In this document: piece by piece, positions 23,620 through 34,682 of the stretch
How the letters are laid out: each line of letters begins with the position of its first letter
Numbering within the stretch: position 1 is the first letter of the stretch
Assembly: GCA_013180625.2 (NCBI GenBank)
Contig: SNVD02013601.1
Span: 1 to 64,000 of the forward strand
Direction of reading: 5' to 3'
DNA length: 64,000 nucleotides
DNA from: Boswellia sacra
Lineage: Eukaryota; Streptophyta; Magnoliopsida; Sapindales; Burseraceae
Program-made: the position numbers and the translations under genes
The notes under the pieces: model-generated
Told to the model about the DNA's origin: nothing
The model's database searches: none
The model's input: the letters and a program-made list of their open reading frames with translations, nothing else

Positions 23620-24330
23620 CACTAGTTTCCTAAGCTTCTGCCGGACTCTTTTCAAGTTATCAACGGGCATAAAATGCTCCCACTGACACAGCTTCAAAAG
23701 CTCTTTCACCTCTTTCTCAATGTTTCTCCGACTAGCTCCTATATGCTCCATTATTCTGAGGAAAAATGTGGTAAGAACTCCTAAAACAAAATAAAAAATA
23801 TTTTAGAAATCAATGATTGAAAGCAAACTCACCTTGGCAAAAATTGCACATATAACCCAAATACATTGTGTAAAATCTTCTAATTCTCCTCCTGCTAGGG
23901 ACTGCATGATTAACAAAGAATTAGAAATTTTGAAACAAATACTGGTTCACAATAGTGCAACTCAAAAATTAATAAATCAAAAATAAAAATAAAAATGATA
24001 AAATAAGTAGTGAGTAATGAACCTGAACAATGCCATATTCACTCTCCTAAAACATAGCTCAGTTTCGCGAGATATCAATTCCTATTCCTGTTATAATTAT
24101 TAGTTTAATCCTTTAAAAGAACTGTATGTTATTTCCAACAATTAAAAATCAAAGGCTAAATCCAATAGCCAGTCTGTCTTACCTTGATACATTCCCAAGT
24201 ATCTACCAATCATGAATTGACCAAGAAAAGAAAAAAGAAGTTGGAGGCGCCCCCTAAATTCACCGATGCTGGATGTTTGCATGAACTCCTCCAAACTGCA
24301 ATATCCATCCCATTTGATTTTAAAAATAAT
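23620..24330 (-). pseudogene. Captured midasin-like (AAA ATPase) fragment
   Basis: Minus-strand pieces SLEEFMQTSSIGEFRGRLQL with LFSFLGQ (about 24300-24190) and RIMEHIGASRRNIEKEVKEL with LKLCQWEHFMPVDNLKRVRQ (about 23757-23640) look like the linker region of midasin (MDN1/REA1), the giant AAA ATPase of 60S ribosome maturation. The match is from memory of the GEFR.RLQLL and KEVKELLKLCQWE pattern. The intron between them is kept. Confidence 0.6.
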
Positions 24331-24383
24331 AATAATACCAGACATTAACACATTAACATAACTCTTCATCAATCAAAATCAAA

Positions 24384-24790
24384 TTAATTTAGAACACAAA
24401 ATGGCATAAAAAAATGGCATAGCACATGCCTACTTGCAACTCTGACAATGGAAGGTTCAGTACATATCATATAATCCAATAAAATTATTAAGAAATTGAG
24501 GGAAATAAATGAACTAAGAAAAGGTGTGAGAACAAAAGCATCAAGCTTTCCATACAAGTACTGGACAAAATTCCTGTGCATTTACAACAACGATGAATTA
24601 TTTCCACTGTTCAGTGCACTTACCCGTATCTCCATATTTATTTACATATGAACAAGTACATATACATGGCGCGGGGTACTTTAGCTTTTAGCAGCCTAAA
24701 CCATGTACACAACCATATTCTTATGATCTCAAACCTAAAAGAATTAAAAACATAAAATAAAAATTAAAAAAAGGGAAAAAAGCAGAAGCC
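24384..24790. other. CACTA interior between midasin-like and LRR-like fragments
   Basis: No domain recognised; AT-rich and probably intronic or flanking DNA of a captured gene. Confidence 0.4.
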
Positions 24791-24804
24791 CCTCCAAAGA
24801 AACT

Positions 24805-25330
24805 TACAGGCCAACAATTTCTAGATCAAGAAGAGATGGGCAAGCTGATAATGCCGTACAAAGCGATGCATTATCCATCCTTTCATATTGTAAAGGTGCA
24901 ACCTTCTCAAAAGAGACCTTAGAATATAAGAAAGGCAAATATTAAGGAAAAAATAAAATACGTTAACAAATACCAAATTATATACAAGTCAACATTCTCA
25001 AACGTACCCAGCAGCACCACTTTCCCCACTCAATGGGTTTAAGCAGGACCTTGTAAGAATAAAGGACTCTTTCCCTTGTCTAGTCTTTTTATCATTCCAA
25101 GAAAAACTTGATACGTCCACCAAGTTCCTCATAGTATAAACCAATGATTGACAGGACCAAGGAGATGCAGTTGGGCCAGGAACCACATCAAGCTTAAGAG
25201 ACCTGTATAACCATTTAAAAGAGCCAGGATTGTAAAACATAGAAAAGAAAAGAGTTGTATGCCAATCTTTAACAAAAAGAACACCAATGTAGGGAGAAAA
25301 GAAGCTATCTATACAACTAAACAATTAGCC
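24805..25330 (-). pseudogene. Captured F-box/LRR-like protein fragment
   Basis: A minus-strand exon (about 25205-25005) encodes SLKLDVVPGPTASPWSCQSL and SWNDKKTRQGKESFILTRSC. A following one (about 24925-24808) encodes VSFEKVAPLQYERMDNASLC then TALSACPSLLDLEIVGL, a leucine-rich pattern like plant F-box/LRR proteins. The spacing of Leu residues is clear; the exact family is uncertain. A further acidic exon-like piece (EEEEEGRVTAEVRSWHSLHA, about 26045-25985, GT donor) may be the 5' exon of the same or another gene. Confidence 0.5.
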
Positions 25331-26119
25331 ACCTGTTTTGAAGACATTATTGCAGAGATTTTCAAGTCTGCCTCTATATTGATCAAACAAAACACCGAGA
25401 TTTCAGAAGTGCGTACAATCCAAATAGTAGATAACATAAATTAACATAACCCTTCTTTAGTTCCCTGAAGGAAACGAAAAAGTGGAAGTGAGACCCTTTT
25501 ATTCTATAAAACAAAGAGAGAAATGAAGGATGAATTCTCTTATTTTATTTCCTCCCTTCCTCTTTACTTTTCCCCATCTGTCCCTTATCCTTCCCTCATC
25601 CCAAACACAGTTTTTGCATGTTCACTGCTTAATTTTTTATAGAGTATCACAATCACTGATGCAAGAAACGAGACCACTATTCAAGTTATAAATACAGTTA
25701 TTAGAGCACCGGGCAATACAGACAATAGAAAACAGAGAGAAAATACAACTGAAAATTTAAACTCCTTAAATAAAATGATACGGAAAGATCCAATTAGTCC
25801 GGCAAGAACAGAACTAAGAGATCAGAGTTGCAAGTAGGGAATCAATCAAAAGGAGTAAAAATAAAATTTTCTTGAAGACGGACTTTCTTACTGAAGAGAT
25901 TTTCTAACTCGTTAAACAAGGATAATGATATCTTGAAACCGATCTGAAATAGGGAGGAAGGTTACCTATTTGGATTTGGATAAGAGGCGTGAAGAGAATG
26001 CCACGATCGGACCTCAGCTGTCACTCTTCCTTCTTCTTCTTCTTCAAGGTCTACTGTTGGTGTGGTGTTAGGGTTTGGTTGCGTTCTTCGTTTTTGGCTT
26101 TTGACGTTTCAATCTGAGA

Positions 26120-26440
26120 TTTGGATGAGTGAGGGAGTAACTGGTGATTTGGATGAGTGAGGGAGTGACGGCTAGGGCAAATTTTTGCTAAGAGTTGAAA
26201 ATAAAAGATGAAGTGAGAGAGGCAAATGAAAATATATAGAGGAAAACGTGAGAGCCAAAAGGAATGATATGAAATCCATATTTGTCATTATTAAAAAAAG
26301 TGATAAATATGGGTTTAAATAAAGACAAATAGTGATAAATAAGGGAAATATGAGAGTTTGACTTTTAAAATATTATTATATTTCTCACTTTTTTTTTAAC
26401 CGCCAAATTAAAAAAATGCAAAGTGACAAGTAAGGAACAA
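26120..26440. repeat. Right subterminal region of the CACTA element
   Basis: Contains CATATTTGTCATTA, GTGATAAATATGGG and AGTGATAAATAAGGG words like those in the left array, but only two or three copies and no 113-bp period. An imperfect second copy lies at 22,480-22,780. Confidence 0.7.
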
Positions 26441-26455
26441 ATTCTTGTAGTGATA

Positions 26456-27824
26456 GTTCAACTTTGCAGCAAATAGTGAGATTGTGTGAACAAGGGGAAG
26501 CTATAGGACCATGGGAGTATAAGAATAAAGTCCTTTATTTCAAAAGCCGAATTTACTTGTTGGAAGACTCTCCATTAGTACAACCAATTGTGAGTGAAAT
26601 GCATTCAAGTACACATGAGGGTTATCACAAGACTTTGCAAAGGGTAAGATCTGTTTTTATTGGAAGGGAATGAGAAAAACAATAAAAGATTTTATCAAGC
26701 AATGTGATGTTTGTCAAAGACATAAGGCAGATAATACAGTTCCTGCAGGACTCCTCCATCCATTGCCAATTCCTTTGTAGGTATGGACTGATATCTCAAT
26801 GGACTTCATTGAAGGTCTCCCAAGTTCTCAAGGGAAGACAACTATTTTTGTGGTTGTTGATAGATTGTCAAAATTTGCTCACTTTATCCCAATTTCACAT
26901 CCATATACAGCCATAAGTATTGCCCAAGTGTTCTTTGATCAGATTTTCAAATTATATGGCATGCCTGGAAGTATTGTTTGTGATAGAGATGTTACATTTA
27001 CGAGTTTATTTTGGAAGGAATTATTCAAGTTGCAGGGAACAAGTTTCAATTTTAGCTCCTCATATCACCCCCAAACTGATGGGCAAATGGAGGTAGTTAA
27101 TAGGACAATAGAGATATACTTAAGATGCTTCACCAGCCATAGACCAAAAGAATGGGTGAAATGGATTCCTTGGGCAGCATACTGTTACAACACCAGCATC
27201 CACTCATCAACCAAGAAGACTCCATATGAGATAGTCTGTGGTAAATTGCCGCCTACACTATTGTCTTATGCTCCTGGAACTAGTCAAGTGGAAGCCGTTG
27301 ATCTAGCACTAAGAAATAGACATGAAGTGATGAAAGAACTAAGAGAAGAATTGATGAATGCCCAAAATCAAATGAAGAAGACATATGATACTAGACATAT
27401 TGAAAAAAGCTTTGAAATTGGAGACTTTGTGTATCTACGTCTGCAACCTTATCGTCAGGTGTCAGTAGCCATGAAAAGAAATATCAAGCTATCACCAAGG
27501 TTTTACGAGCCATTTGAAATAATTCAAAAGGTGGGACCAGTGGCATACAAGTTGAAGTTACCAGATAGCTCCAAAATACATCCTATTTTTCATGTGTCCT
27601 TATTGAAGAAACGTATTGGAGAAAGTGCAAGGGTGCAAACAAATTTACCAACTCTACCTCAAGACAATGATTCAATTATGCCTATGCCTCTAGCAATCCT
27701 AGATAGGTGGACAAGAAAAGGTGAAGAAGAGGTTTAAGTGCATTGGGAGGGATTGTCACCAGCTGAAGCAACTTGGGAAGATTCGGTGCAATTAAAAATG
27801 AGATATCCAGAATTTATTCCTTGA
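26456..27824 (+). pseudogene. Chromovirus integrase and chromodomain-like tail
   Basis: This resumes the chromovirus frame broken at 7728. A zinc-binding start (MHSSTHEGYHKTLQ ... CDVCQRHKA) precedes the catalytic core with FVVVDRLSKFAHF, CDRDVTFTS and YHPQTDGQMEVVNRTIE, which supply the D, D and E residues. The tail ends VHWEGLSPAEATWED, a chromodomain-like end. Lesions seen are a frameshift near 26,643, a TAG at 26,778-26,780, and TAA at 27,735-27,737 just before VHWEG. The integrase inserts the element's DNA into chromatin; this copy is inactive. Confidence 0.9.
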
Positions 27825-27840
27825 GGACAAGGAAGCTTTG

Positions 27841-27854
27841 TAAGGTGGGGGGAG
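27841..27854 (+). promoter_or_regulatory. Polypurine tract of the chromovirus
   Basis: AAGGTGGGGGGAG directly precedes the TGTTA start of the LTR, as expected for the plus-strand primer. Confidence 0.85.
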
Positions 27855-28259
27855 TGTTATGTGCTCAAATAATAATAATAATAAATTTATAAGAGTCCAA
27901 GTTTCGGTGGACTTAGTCTTAGTGGTATGATAACCAAGTCAAATAAAGTTAGCCTTATCTACAAGTGGGACAAGATTTTCAGGGGTTGTTTCAACTTTTC
28001 TGTTGGGTTGTTCCTACTTTTTTGTTTTTATTCGTTGCAATTAAATGTATAAATAACTCTCCTGAATGGAATGAAGGGCAAAGAATTTAGACTAAAAGCA
28101 AAAGCTTATTTCGGAGGTCACGGTCTTCCTCGAATTAGACCAACTGCATCCATTTCTTTATATATTAAATTTCTTTCCTTGGAATAATAGGTAAGAATAG
28201 ACACAGATTTTCTCCCACCAAAAGACCAATAACCAGGTTTGTTACGTCCACACGTAACA
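27855..28259 (+). mobile_element. 3' LTR (405 bp) of the chromovirus
   Basis: Starts TGTTATGTGCTC and ends CACACGTAACA, giving TGTTA...TAACA inverted ends. It follows the polypurine tract. Its 5' partner and target duplication lie outside the window. The short LTR suits small chromoviruses such as Reina, but the lineage is not proven. Confidence 0.88.
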
Positions 28260-30393
28260 GATCCACTAATATAATATAATAACTTTTAATTAATTCTTTC
28301 AAATTATTTTCTATAAAACAAAATATCTACAACATATCACATATATCAAGTTATTTATAATTAATATTAGAAATACAATAAAAATAATTTAATAAATAAT
28401 TATAAAGTATAGCAAGTTAAATTAAGATGAATAAATATAAATTTATAGTATGGAATTAATTATAAAAAATTAAAAAATTAAAATGTGAAATAAAGATACA
28501 TATATTTAATTTGATTAGTAATCTCCTAATCAATCAAAATAAGCATAGAATTTTTAAAATTTTTTGCGTGGTTAGTAATTAAGTATATTACATATGGATT
28601 CATATTTAATTCAAAATTTTTAGATTAAATTAATTTCTCAAAGTAAACATATTGTATATATGATAATTCAACTCTGCCTTACCTAGAAACGAATTCCTTA
28701 CATTTAATAGTACACTCAATTTAATAATATATTATTCGAATTTGATTATTAACCAATTAAACTACATATATAGCAGTGTCAAATTAGATTGACATTAATA
28801 AAGATAATTATGTAACAATAATATTAGACTTACAACATTGATACAATATAAACTCTATAATATGATGTGATAACTAACATGGCAAAATCCTATTGGAGAT
28901 GTAACTTCTCTTATCTATTTTTGTTTTTTCCCTCCTCTAGTGAATTTTTACCATGTAATTTGCTACATCATGTTGTAGATTTTATGTTGTATGAATGTTT
29001 TAAGTCTGACGTTACTCATTATGCAAATGAAATTATAATATTAATTTGATTCATAACTTCCTAATCAATCAAACTAAATTAAAAAAATTTTGTTCGAATT
29101 TGATTGATTTCGGTTATGATAATAGATTAATAAGATAAATTAATTTATTGATGTACATATATGTTAGAAATTGATAAAACCAACTAAATATAAAAGTAAT
29201 TATTTAATGTACAAGATAACTTTCATAATTATATTAAAATAATTTATAAATATTTACTAGAACTTTAATGGAGAATTTTCATCATTAGAACGTCACACCA
29301 AGCTATTCCATCCTTATTGTAAATATTCATCACATATTAAATTAATAATCCTTCTAATATTTAAATTTGTAAAAAATTATTTAATTAACTTAATGTTAAA
29401 TAAATATTAATAAAGTTATACAAAGTCTTACCCTTATTTATTGTATGCATAAATTATTGTACAAGTATTGATGCATACAAACATATTATAAAGCAATGAT
29501 CTTTATTGGATTCATTAGATTATATGTGTGGTAAAGTAACATGATTTATTCTAAGATTTTAACATTTAATTAATTTGTATGCATATAAAAGCTTTTCAAT
29601 TTGATTCCTAATCAATTAACTACATATAGAAGAAATTGTATATCAGAATTGAATTACTACTAAATCAAATACAAATGAGTTTTTACATTTTGGATTATAC
29701 TGACTTTAATTAATATAATTATATATAAATAAAATGTATAAAGCAATTAGCATTATGATAAAACCAGATAAAATCAACAAAATATGAAAGTTATTTAATT
29801 ATTTCATTACATTAGTATATATTATATACAAAAATGCTAAATGTAATTTAATATAAATTTTATTAAAATATTGATTTTTTTCAACTAATTCTTTCCATTT
29901 CAATTTGATGTAACATAAAATTAATCAGTAAATTACTAATCAACGAAATTATATATGACAATTACATTATATATAGTAATTCTCTTTATTCTTATAATAA
30001 CTATCTATTATTACATCAAGTTATTTTTTTCACTGTGCTAAATATAGCTTTAATAAACTAGTTCTTTCGTAATGGCATATCGCATGTCAATTACATTATA
30101 TATAGTAAAAATTAATTTCCACCTAGATGATTAATTATATCAATATAGTTATAGATTAAAAAATACTAATTAATCATTACATTATATTGTACATAAAAAT
30201 TAATAAATTTACAAATATTAATTATATCAATATTATAATTTGGGGTCATTTTTGGGATGCCAAAAAATGATGTAATAAATGTTGATATACAATTTTATTA
30301 AATATTTAAATATATGCTATGTTAAGGTAGTTATGCCAAAAAGGATTATTACAAAGTGGGTTAGTGCACTGAGAATTTTTTTTCTTTATGTAG
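28260..30393. other. AT-rich intergenic region, no gene seen
   Basis: About 2.1 kb of strongly AT-rich DNA with no coding frame of note, just right of the chromovirus. No transposon ends recognised. Confidence 0.6.
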
Positions 30394-30401
30394 GCTATAA
30401 A

Positions 30402-30586
30402 GAGTAATATTATTCTTACAAACTTTTTATATAAACATTCTTATAAGTGTCATGATTTGATTGAAGGGGTGCATTTCTAATTTTAATTAGATTAATTAAT
30501 ATAGATGCATGACGATTATTCAATAATATCACATAAGTTTATATCAATGTTTTTGTATGGATAATTTGTAAGAGTAGTGTCACTTG
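30402..30586. mobile_element. Probable hAT-type MITE (~185 bp)
   Basis: The left end (G)AGTAATATTATTCTTACAAA and right end, read in reverse, AGTGACACTACTCTTACAAA form imperfect inverted repeats. GCTATAAA flanks both sides (30394-30401 and 30587-30594), an 8-bp duplication. The ends resemble those of the MITE at 39,385. Confidence 0.6.
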
Positions 30587-30796
30587 GCTATAAAAAAATT
30601 ATAGAAATTGAATTTTTCAATATAAAATAGAAATAAAAATAAATTAAATAAATTTTATATTGTGTAATATTGTCCATGAGTTTAGTTGTTGTCCCTGTTA
30701 TTATTATTCTCATAGTAAATAGTATTAATGTGATTATAACTTAGACCACATTATACATTATTAATATATTGTTCGAAGTTACAATTTATGATATAT

Positions 30797-30813
30797 ATAC
30801 ATACATACATACA

Positions 30814-30850
<37 letters not shown>
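30797..30850. repeat. (TACA)n and (AT)n microsatellite
   Basis: Four-base ATAC repeats pass into an AT run of about 16 units. Confidence 0.95.
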
Positions 30851-31434
30851 CTTTTATAATCATAAATTATAATGAGATCAAATATCATATAATTATAATT
30901 GCATGAAAAGTCTCTCATTAGCTTATTTCTTAATTTAATGGGACATTTTTCATTTATCTTAAACTATCTTTATTTTTATTGCATAATACACACACACACA
31001 TATAGATCTTTTTTTAATGAATCCAAAAGAAATATGCATAATAAGATTTGATATCAAAAATAAAAATCAACATTAGTACTGAATTAATATATAAATTTTC
31101 AAAATAGAAGTCATATAAATTTATTCAATTTAAAATTAATGTTTTATTTCACCACATTTGGATAATTTTGACTGATATTATATATGTTTTAACTTAATCT
31201 ATATACTTTTTGTTTTATTTTTTTAATGTTTAAAATCAGTTTATTTATTAATAACAAATATAAACTATCTGTTTTCTTATTAATAAAAAATATATAAAAT
31301 TGCTAGATGCTATAAGATATTATATAGGGTTTAGAGAAGTCAAACAGTTAATATGTCAAGATTTATAAAATTGGTTTTTGAGTTCTATTAGTGGTTTACA
31401 ACTAACTTTTATATGTGAATTGTGATATTAGCTA

Positions 31435-33345
31435 TCAATTAGTTAAAAGGAATAGTACCATTTACAACTTTTTTATAGGTATTTACAATTTTTATACCCT
31501 TATTTATGATTTTTATATGTCTAGTTAATTACGACTTTTATACGGTTTTGAGAAATTTTAGCTAACTACCATAAGGTGTGAACAATAACTACATTTACGA
31601 CTTTTAATTTCTTGTTTACGATTTTTATACATTTAGTTACGAATTTATTCATTATTTATGACTTTTATATGTAATAATGAGGGTTGGCAATGGGGTGGGG
31701 CGGGTCTAGGACGGTAGTACCCCGCCTCGCCCCGACCCTAAACATTTATATTTTTACAATCACACCCCTATAATATTTATATTTTTGCAACCTCGTCCCC
31801 CTATATAAAGTTTATGTAAGTTTTCATTTTATTGGCATTATGCAAACTAAATGGTAACTGTATAAATTAGTTATACCATTTTAAAAAATAGTGAGCACTA
31901 ATTACCATTTGATTTTATTAGTAATAATGTTACATACTCTATTAGAAATAATATTAGAAGTATATTATTGTTTGTAAACTAGTTAATTGATAATTTTTCA
32001 AATAGTTAATAATACAATTAAATAAATTTTCAATAGCATGTGGATTTAATTTCAGTCTAATAATAATAATAAATGATTGACATATACTAATTAATTAACA
32101 TTATATATATTTATAAAACATTAATAATTCAATTAATTATATTAAATTACGATCAATCATATATTTAAGGTTATAAGACTGTTCTTATCATATTTCTATT
32201 TACATATTTAGAAAATAATATATTGATTATATTAAAAGTATACATTTTGGAAATGATCTTGTTAATATTGCAATAATTTATTTAGTACTTAATAATCTAT
32301 ATTAAGATTGTATATATTATACAAATTTAATTACTAAAAAATGTAAACATTTTATTTTGTTATTATAATATGATTAAATTGATGTTAATATACTAAAAGA
32401 TGTTAATTAAAATGTTACTTTTGTCAAAGTATTTGTATTGTTTGTAAAATTATGAAGAATTCACATATATAAAAAGTTAACAAATATAACCTAAACAACT
32501 ACAAACAGTCCTAAAATTTTGAAATTTTACAAAAACACCCCTATATTTTGTGGGGCGAGGCGAGGCGAGTTAATGGGTCCAAGGACCTGGACCCAGACCT
32601 GGACCCGCCCCAAACTAGTTTTGTGGCGGGGCAAGTTGTGGGACGGGTCTTGCCCCGCCCCGCCCCACCCCGCCCCGCCCCATTTTTACCGGCCACACTG
32701 GGACCCCGAATCCGGCGGGTCAAATTGTCATCCCTAGTAATGGTAAAGACTCAATCTTGGAAGGATAAATAATAGTTTTGGCTAGGAATTGATGAAAAGG
32801 AATAATATCTTTTTAGAACATTTATATTCCTGATTGCAGCTTTTATAAGGCTTTGAAAAATTTTAGTTAACTCCCATAACGTGTGAACAGTAACTTCATT
32901 TATGACTTTTGTACAAAATGATAAATGGGCATTCTATGAAAGATAAGTAGAACTTTTGGCTAGGATTTGGTGAAAAGGAATAGTGTTGTTTACAATTTTT
33001 ATATACGTATTTATAACTGTTATCATTATTTACGACTTTTATATGCCCCATTACGAATTTCATAGGGTTTTAAGAAATTTTAGTTAAATTCCGTAAGCCA
33101 TGAACAATAATTTCAATTACGAATTTTATTTTCTCATTTATGATTTTTGTACATTCATTTATGACATTTATTCGTTGTTTATGAGTTTTAAATGAAATGA
33201 TAAAGGGGCATTACTAGAAAGATGAATAGTACATTTGGCTAGTATTCGGTGAAAAAGAATATTGCCGTTTACAATCTTGGTATAGGTATTTACCACTTTT
33301 TAAATCCATATTTATTGCTTTTATATGCCTGTTACAACTTTTAAA
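31435..33345. repeat. Unnamed ~270-bp repeat family, several diverged copies
   Basis: Words such as TTTGGCTAG.ATT.GGTGAAAA, GAATAGT...TTTACAA, TTTATGACTTTTATA and TTTTGAGAAATTTTAGTTAA recur at about 31,440-31,680, 32,775, 32,955 and 33,233, spaced roughly 180-280 bp. The same sequence lies in UGT copy D's intron (63,590-64,000). A GC-ended element interrupts it at 31,680-32,734. No coding frame or clear termini; family not recognised. Confidence 0.7.
31680..32734. mobile_element. hAT-like non-autonomous element with GC-rich ends
   Basis: The left end AGGGTTGGCAAT and right end ATTGTCATCCC(T) are near-perfect inverted repeats. The flanks TAATAATG and TAGTAATG agree at seven of eight bases, fitting an 8-bp hAT duplication. 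About 60 bp at the left and 180 bp at the right are very GC-rich (GGGGCGGG/CCCCGCCCC), while the ~800-bp core is strongly AT-rich and without genes. The short frames through the GC-rich end are artefacts. A related sequence lies at 43,301-43,832. Confidence 0.65.
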
Positions 33346-34508
33346 AGGAAATTTCAATTATGAAATTGTTATTTATTGACTTTATATTATTTTCCATTAA
33401 ATTATTGTAATGTTTTTATTTTATTTTTCTTATTACATCATTTTGCCAAAAATTGAATAAATTTAAATTTAAAATTTTCTTTTATTAAAATTCTAAAGTT
33501 ATTAAAACCCACCCTTAAAATAATAATAATAATAATATATTACAAAAAGATTTGATATAGTTGAAAATTTTTTATTGATCTATTTGTTCAATTATTATCT
33601 CATGTTTTATTTAAATAGTAAACGTGCACAACAAAAGACATATTGATAAATACAGTACCTAATTTTATTTTACATAATTTAATATAAACTATATACTAAT
33701 TTTATTTTGCATAATTTAATATAAACTATGTGCTGAATTGCTGGGACCTATTGCAAATCATTTTTTTCTTATATAATTCCAAATTGATATGTATTGAAAT
33801 TTTATTGTATTATATTAATAAACTTATTTACTATAGAATATCTAGTTTTCTAAATACTATATTCTGAATTTGGAATTTTATTAAAATAATAATAACGCAT
33901 GGTCTAAAATGATAATGAAGTATTGTATATATAATAATATACTTGATGCAGTGCCTACTTTTCATTTTTTTCAAAAATAAAAAGTTAATAAAAATAATAT
34001 CAAAGTTTGGCAGGATGTCAAGTGGCGGGGAAAGCCCGCACTCTTTCAACAAAATGATGAATAATAATAATTTTAATATCAACATTAATATTTTAATTAA
34101 TTAAAATAATGTTAATTAATAGAATATCATGGCCTTTGTACATAAGCAATGATGCGCACTTTTTGTTTCATGAATCGTGTAGGATCCATTCCCGGCCACG
34201 TCTTTCTGATAGTTGCTAAATAAAGTTAATTGTCACTGCTTTATTGAACATACGAAATATAGTATATATCACGATGTTTTCAAAGACAAGATTTATAATA
34301 GTTGACTGTATAAGAAAGGGACACGAATGCATAGAGCTTGTTTTCACGAAATATGCTTTGGGCCTTTTCCTTTTAACCTAAGAGGCTAAGACAATCAATC
34401 TCGCAACAACTTTCAAACAAGGTTTAATTTATTTATAATATAAAGGATCTGAAATTTCAATTATTACTGTGATGGTTTGATTAAAATAAGAGTCAAATTG
34501 ATCTCGTT
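33346..34508. other. AT-rich intergenic region upstream of UGT copy A
   Basis: No gene seen. Contains a short duplicated phrase (CTATATACTAATTTTATTTTGCATAATTTAATATAAACTAT type) near 33,660-33,730. The last 200 bp share sequence with DNA upstream of copies B and D. Confidence 0.5.
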
Positions 34509-34596
34509 ACTTGGCCGCCAAGTATAATCGTGTGGTGTCTCCAATTGATCTTCTTATAGTTATAGTGATGTGCCCAGATTTACTTGGCCGCCAAGT
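34509..34596. promoter_or_regulatory. Two copies of a 15-bp palindrome upstream of UGT copy A
   Basis: ACTTGGCCGCCAAGT occurs at 34,509-34,523 and 34,582-34,596, a perfect palindrome around a central C. The second lies about 87 bp before the start codon. Both copies recur upstream of pseudogene D, and one altered copy lies upstream of C. The surrounding repeat GTGT(C)TCCAATTGATCTTCTTATAGT...GTCTCCAAGTATTAAAGCTTT is also shared. A binding-site role is inferred from symmetry and duplication only. Confidence 0.5.
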
Positions 34597-34682
34597 ATTG
34601 AGTTGTGTCTCCAAGTATTAAAGCTTTCACCCCTTGCATTCGAAACCCTCAAGTATTATGCGAGACGTAGTTTTGAAGGGAA

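Larger units (their letters stand above)
7729..26452. mobile_element. 18.7-kb Pack-CACTA (En/Spm-type) transposon carrying host gene fragments
   Basis: The left end is CACTACAAGAAAAAATG and the right end ATTCTTGTAGTG, matching as inverted CACTACAAGAA termini of the CACTA superfamily. Both ends are flanked by ATA (7726-7728 and 26453-26455), the 3-bp duplication typical of this superfamily. Removing the element plus one ATA leaves the chromovirus polyprotein in frame. Both ends carry subterminal repeats containing CATATTTGTCA/GATAAATATG words. No transposase domain is recognisable. The interior is a chain of fragments from about ten host genes, nearly all on the minus strand. Confidence 0.92.

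Noticed and set aside
32519..32772. Pro/Arg-rich frames in both strands
   Set aside because: They are translations of the GC-rich transposon end, open in several frames at once.
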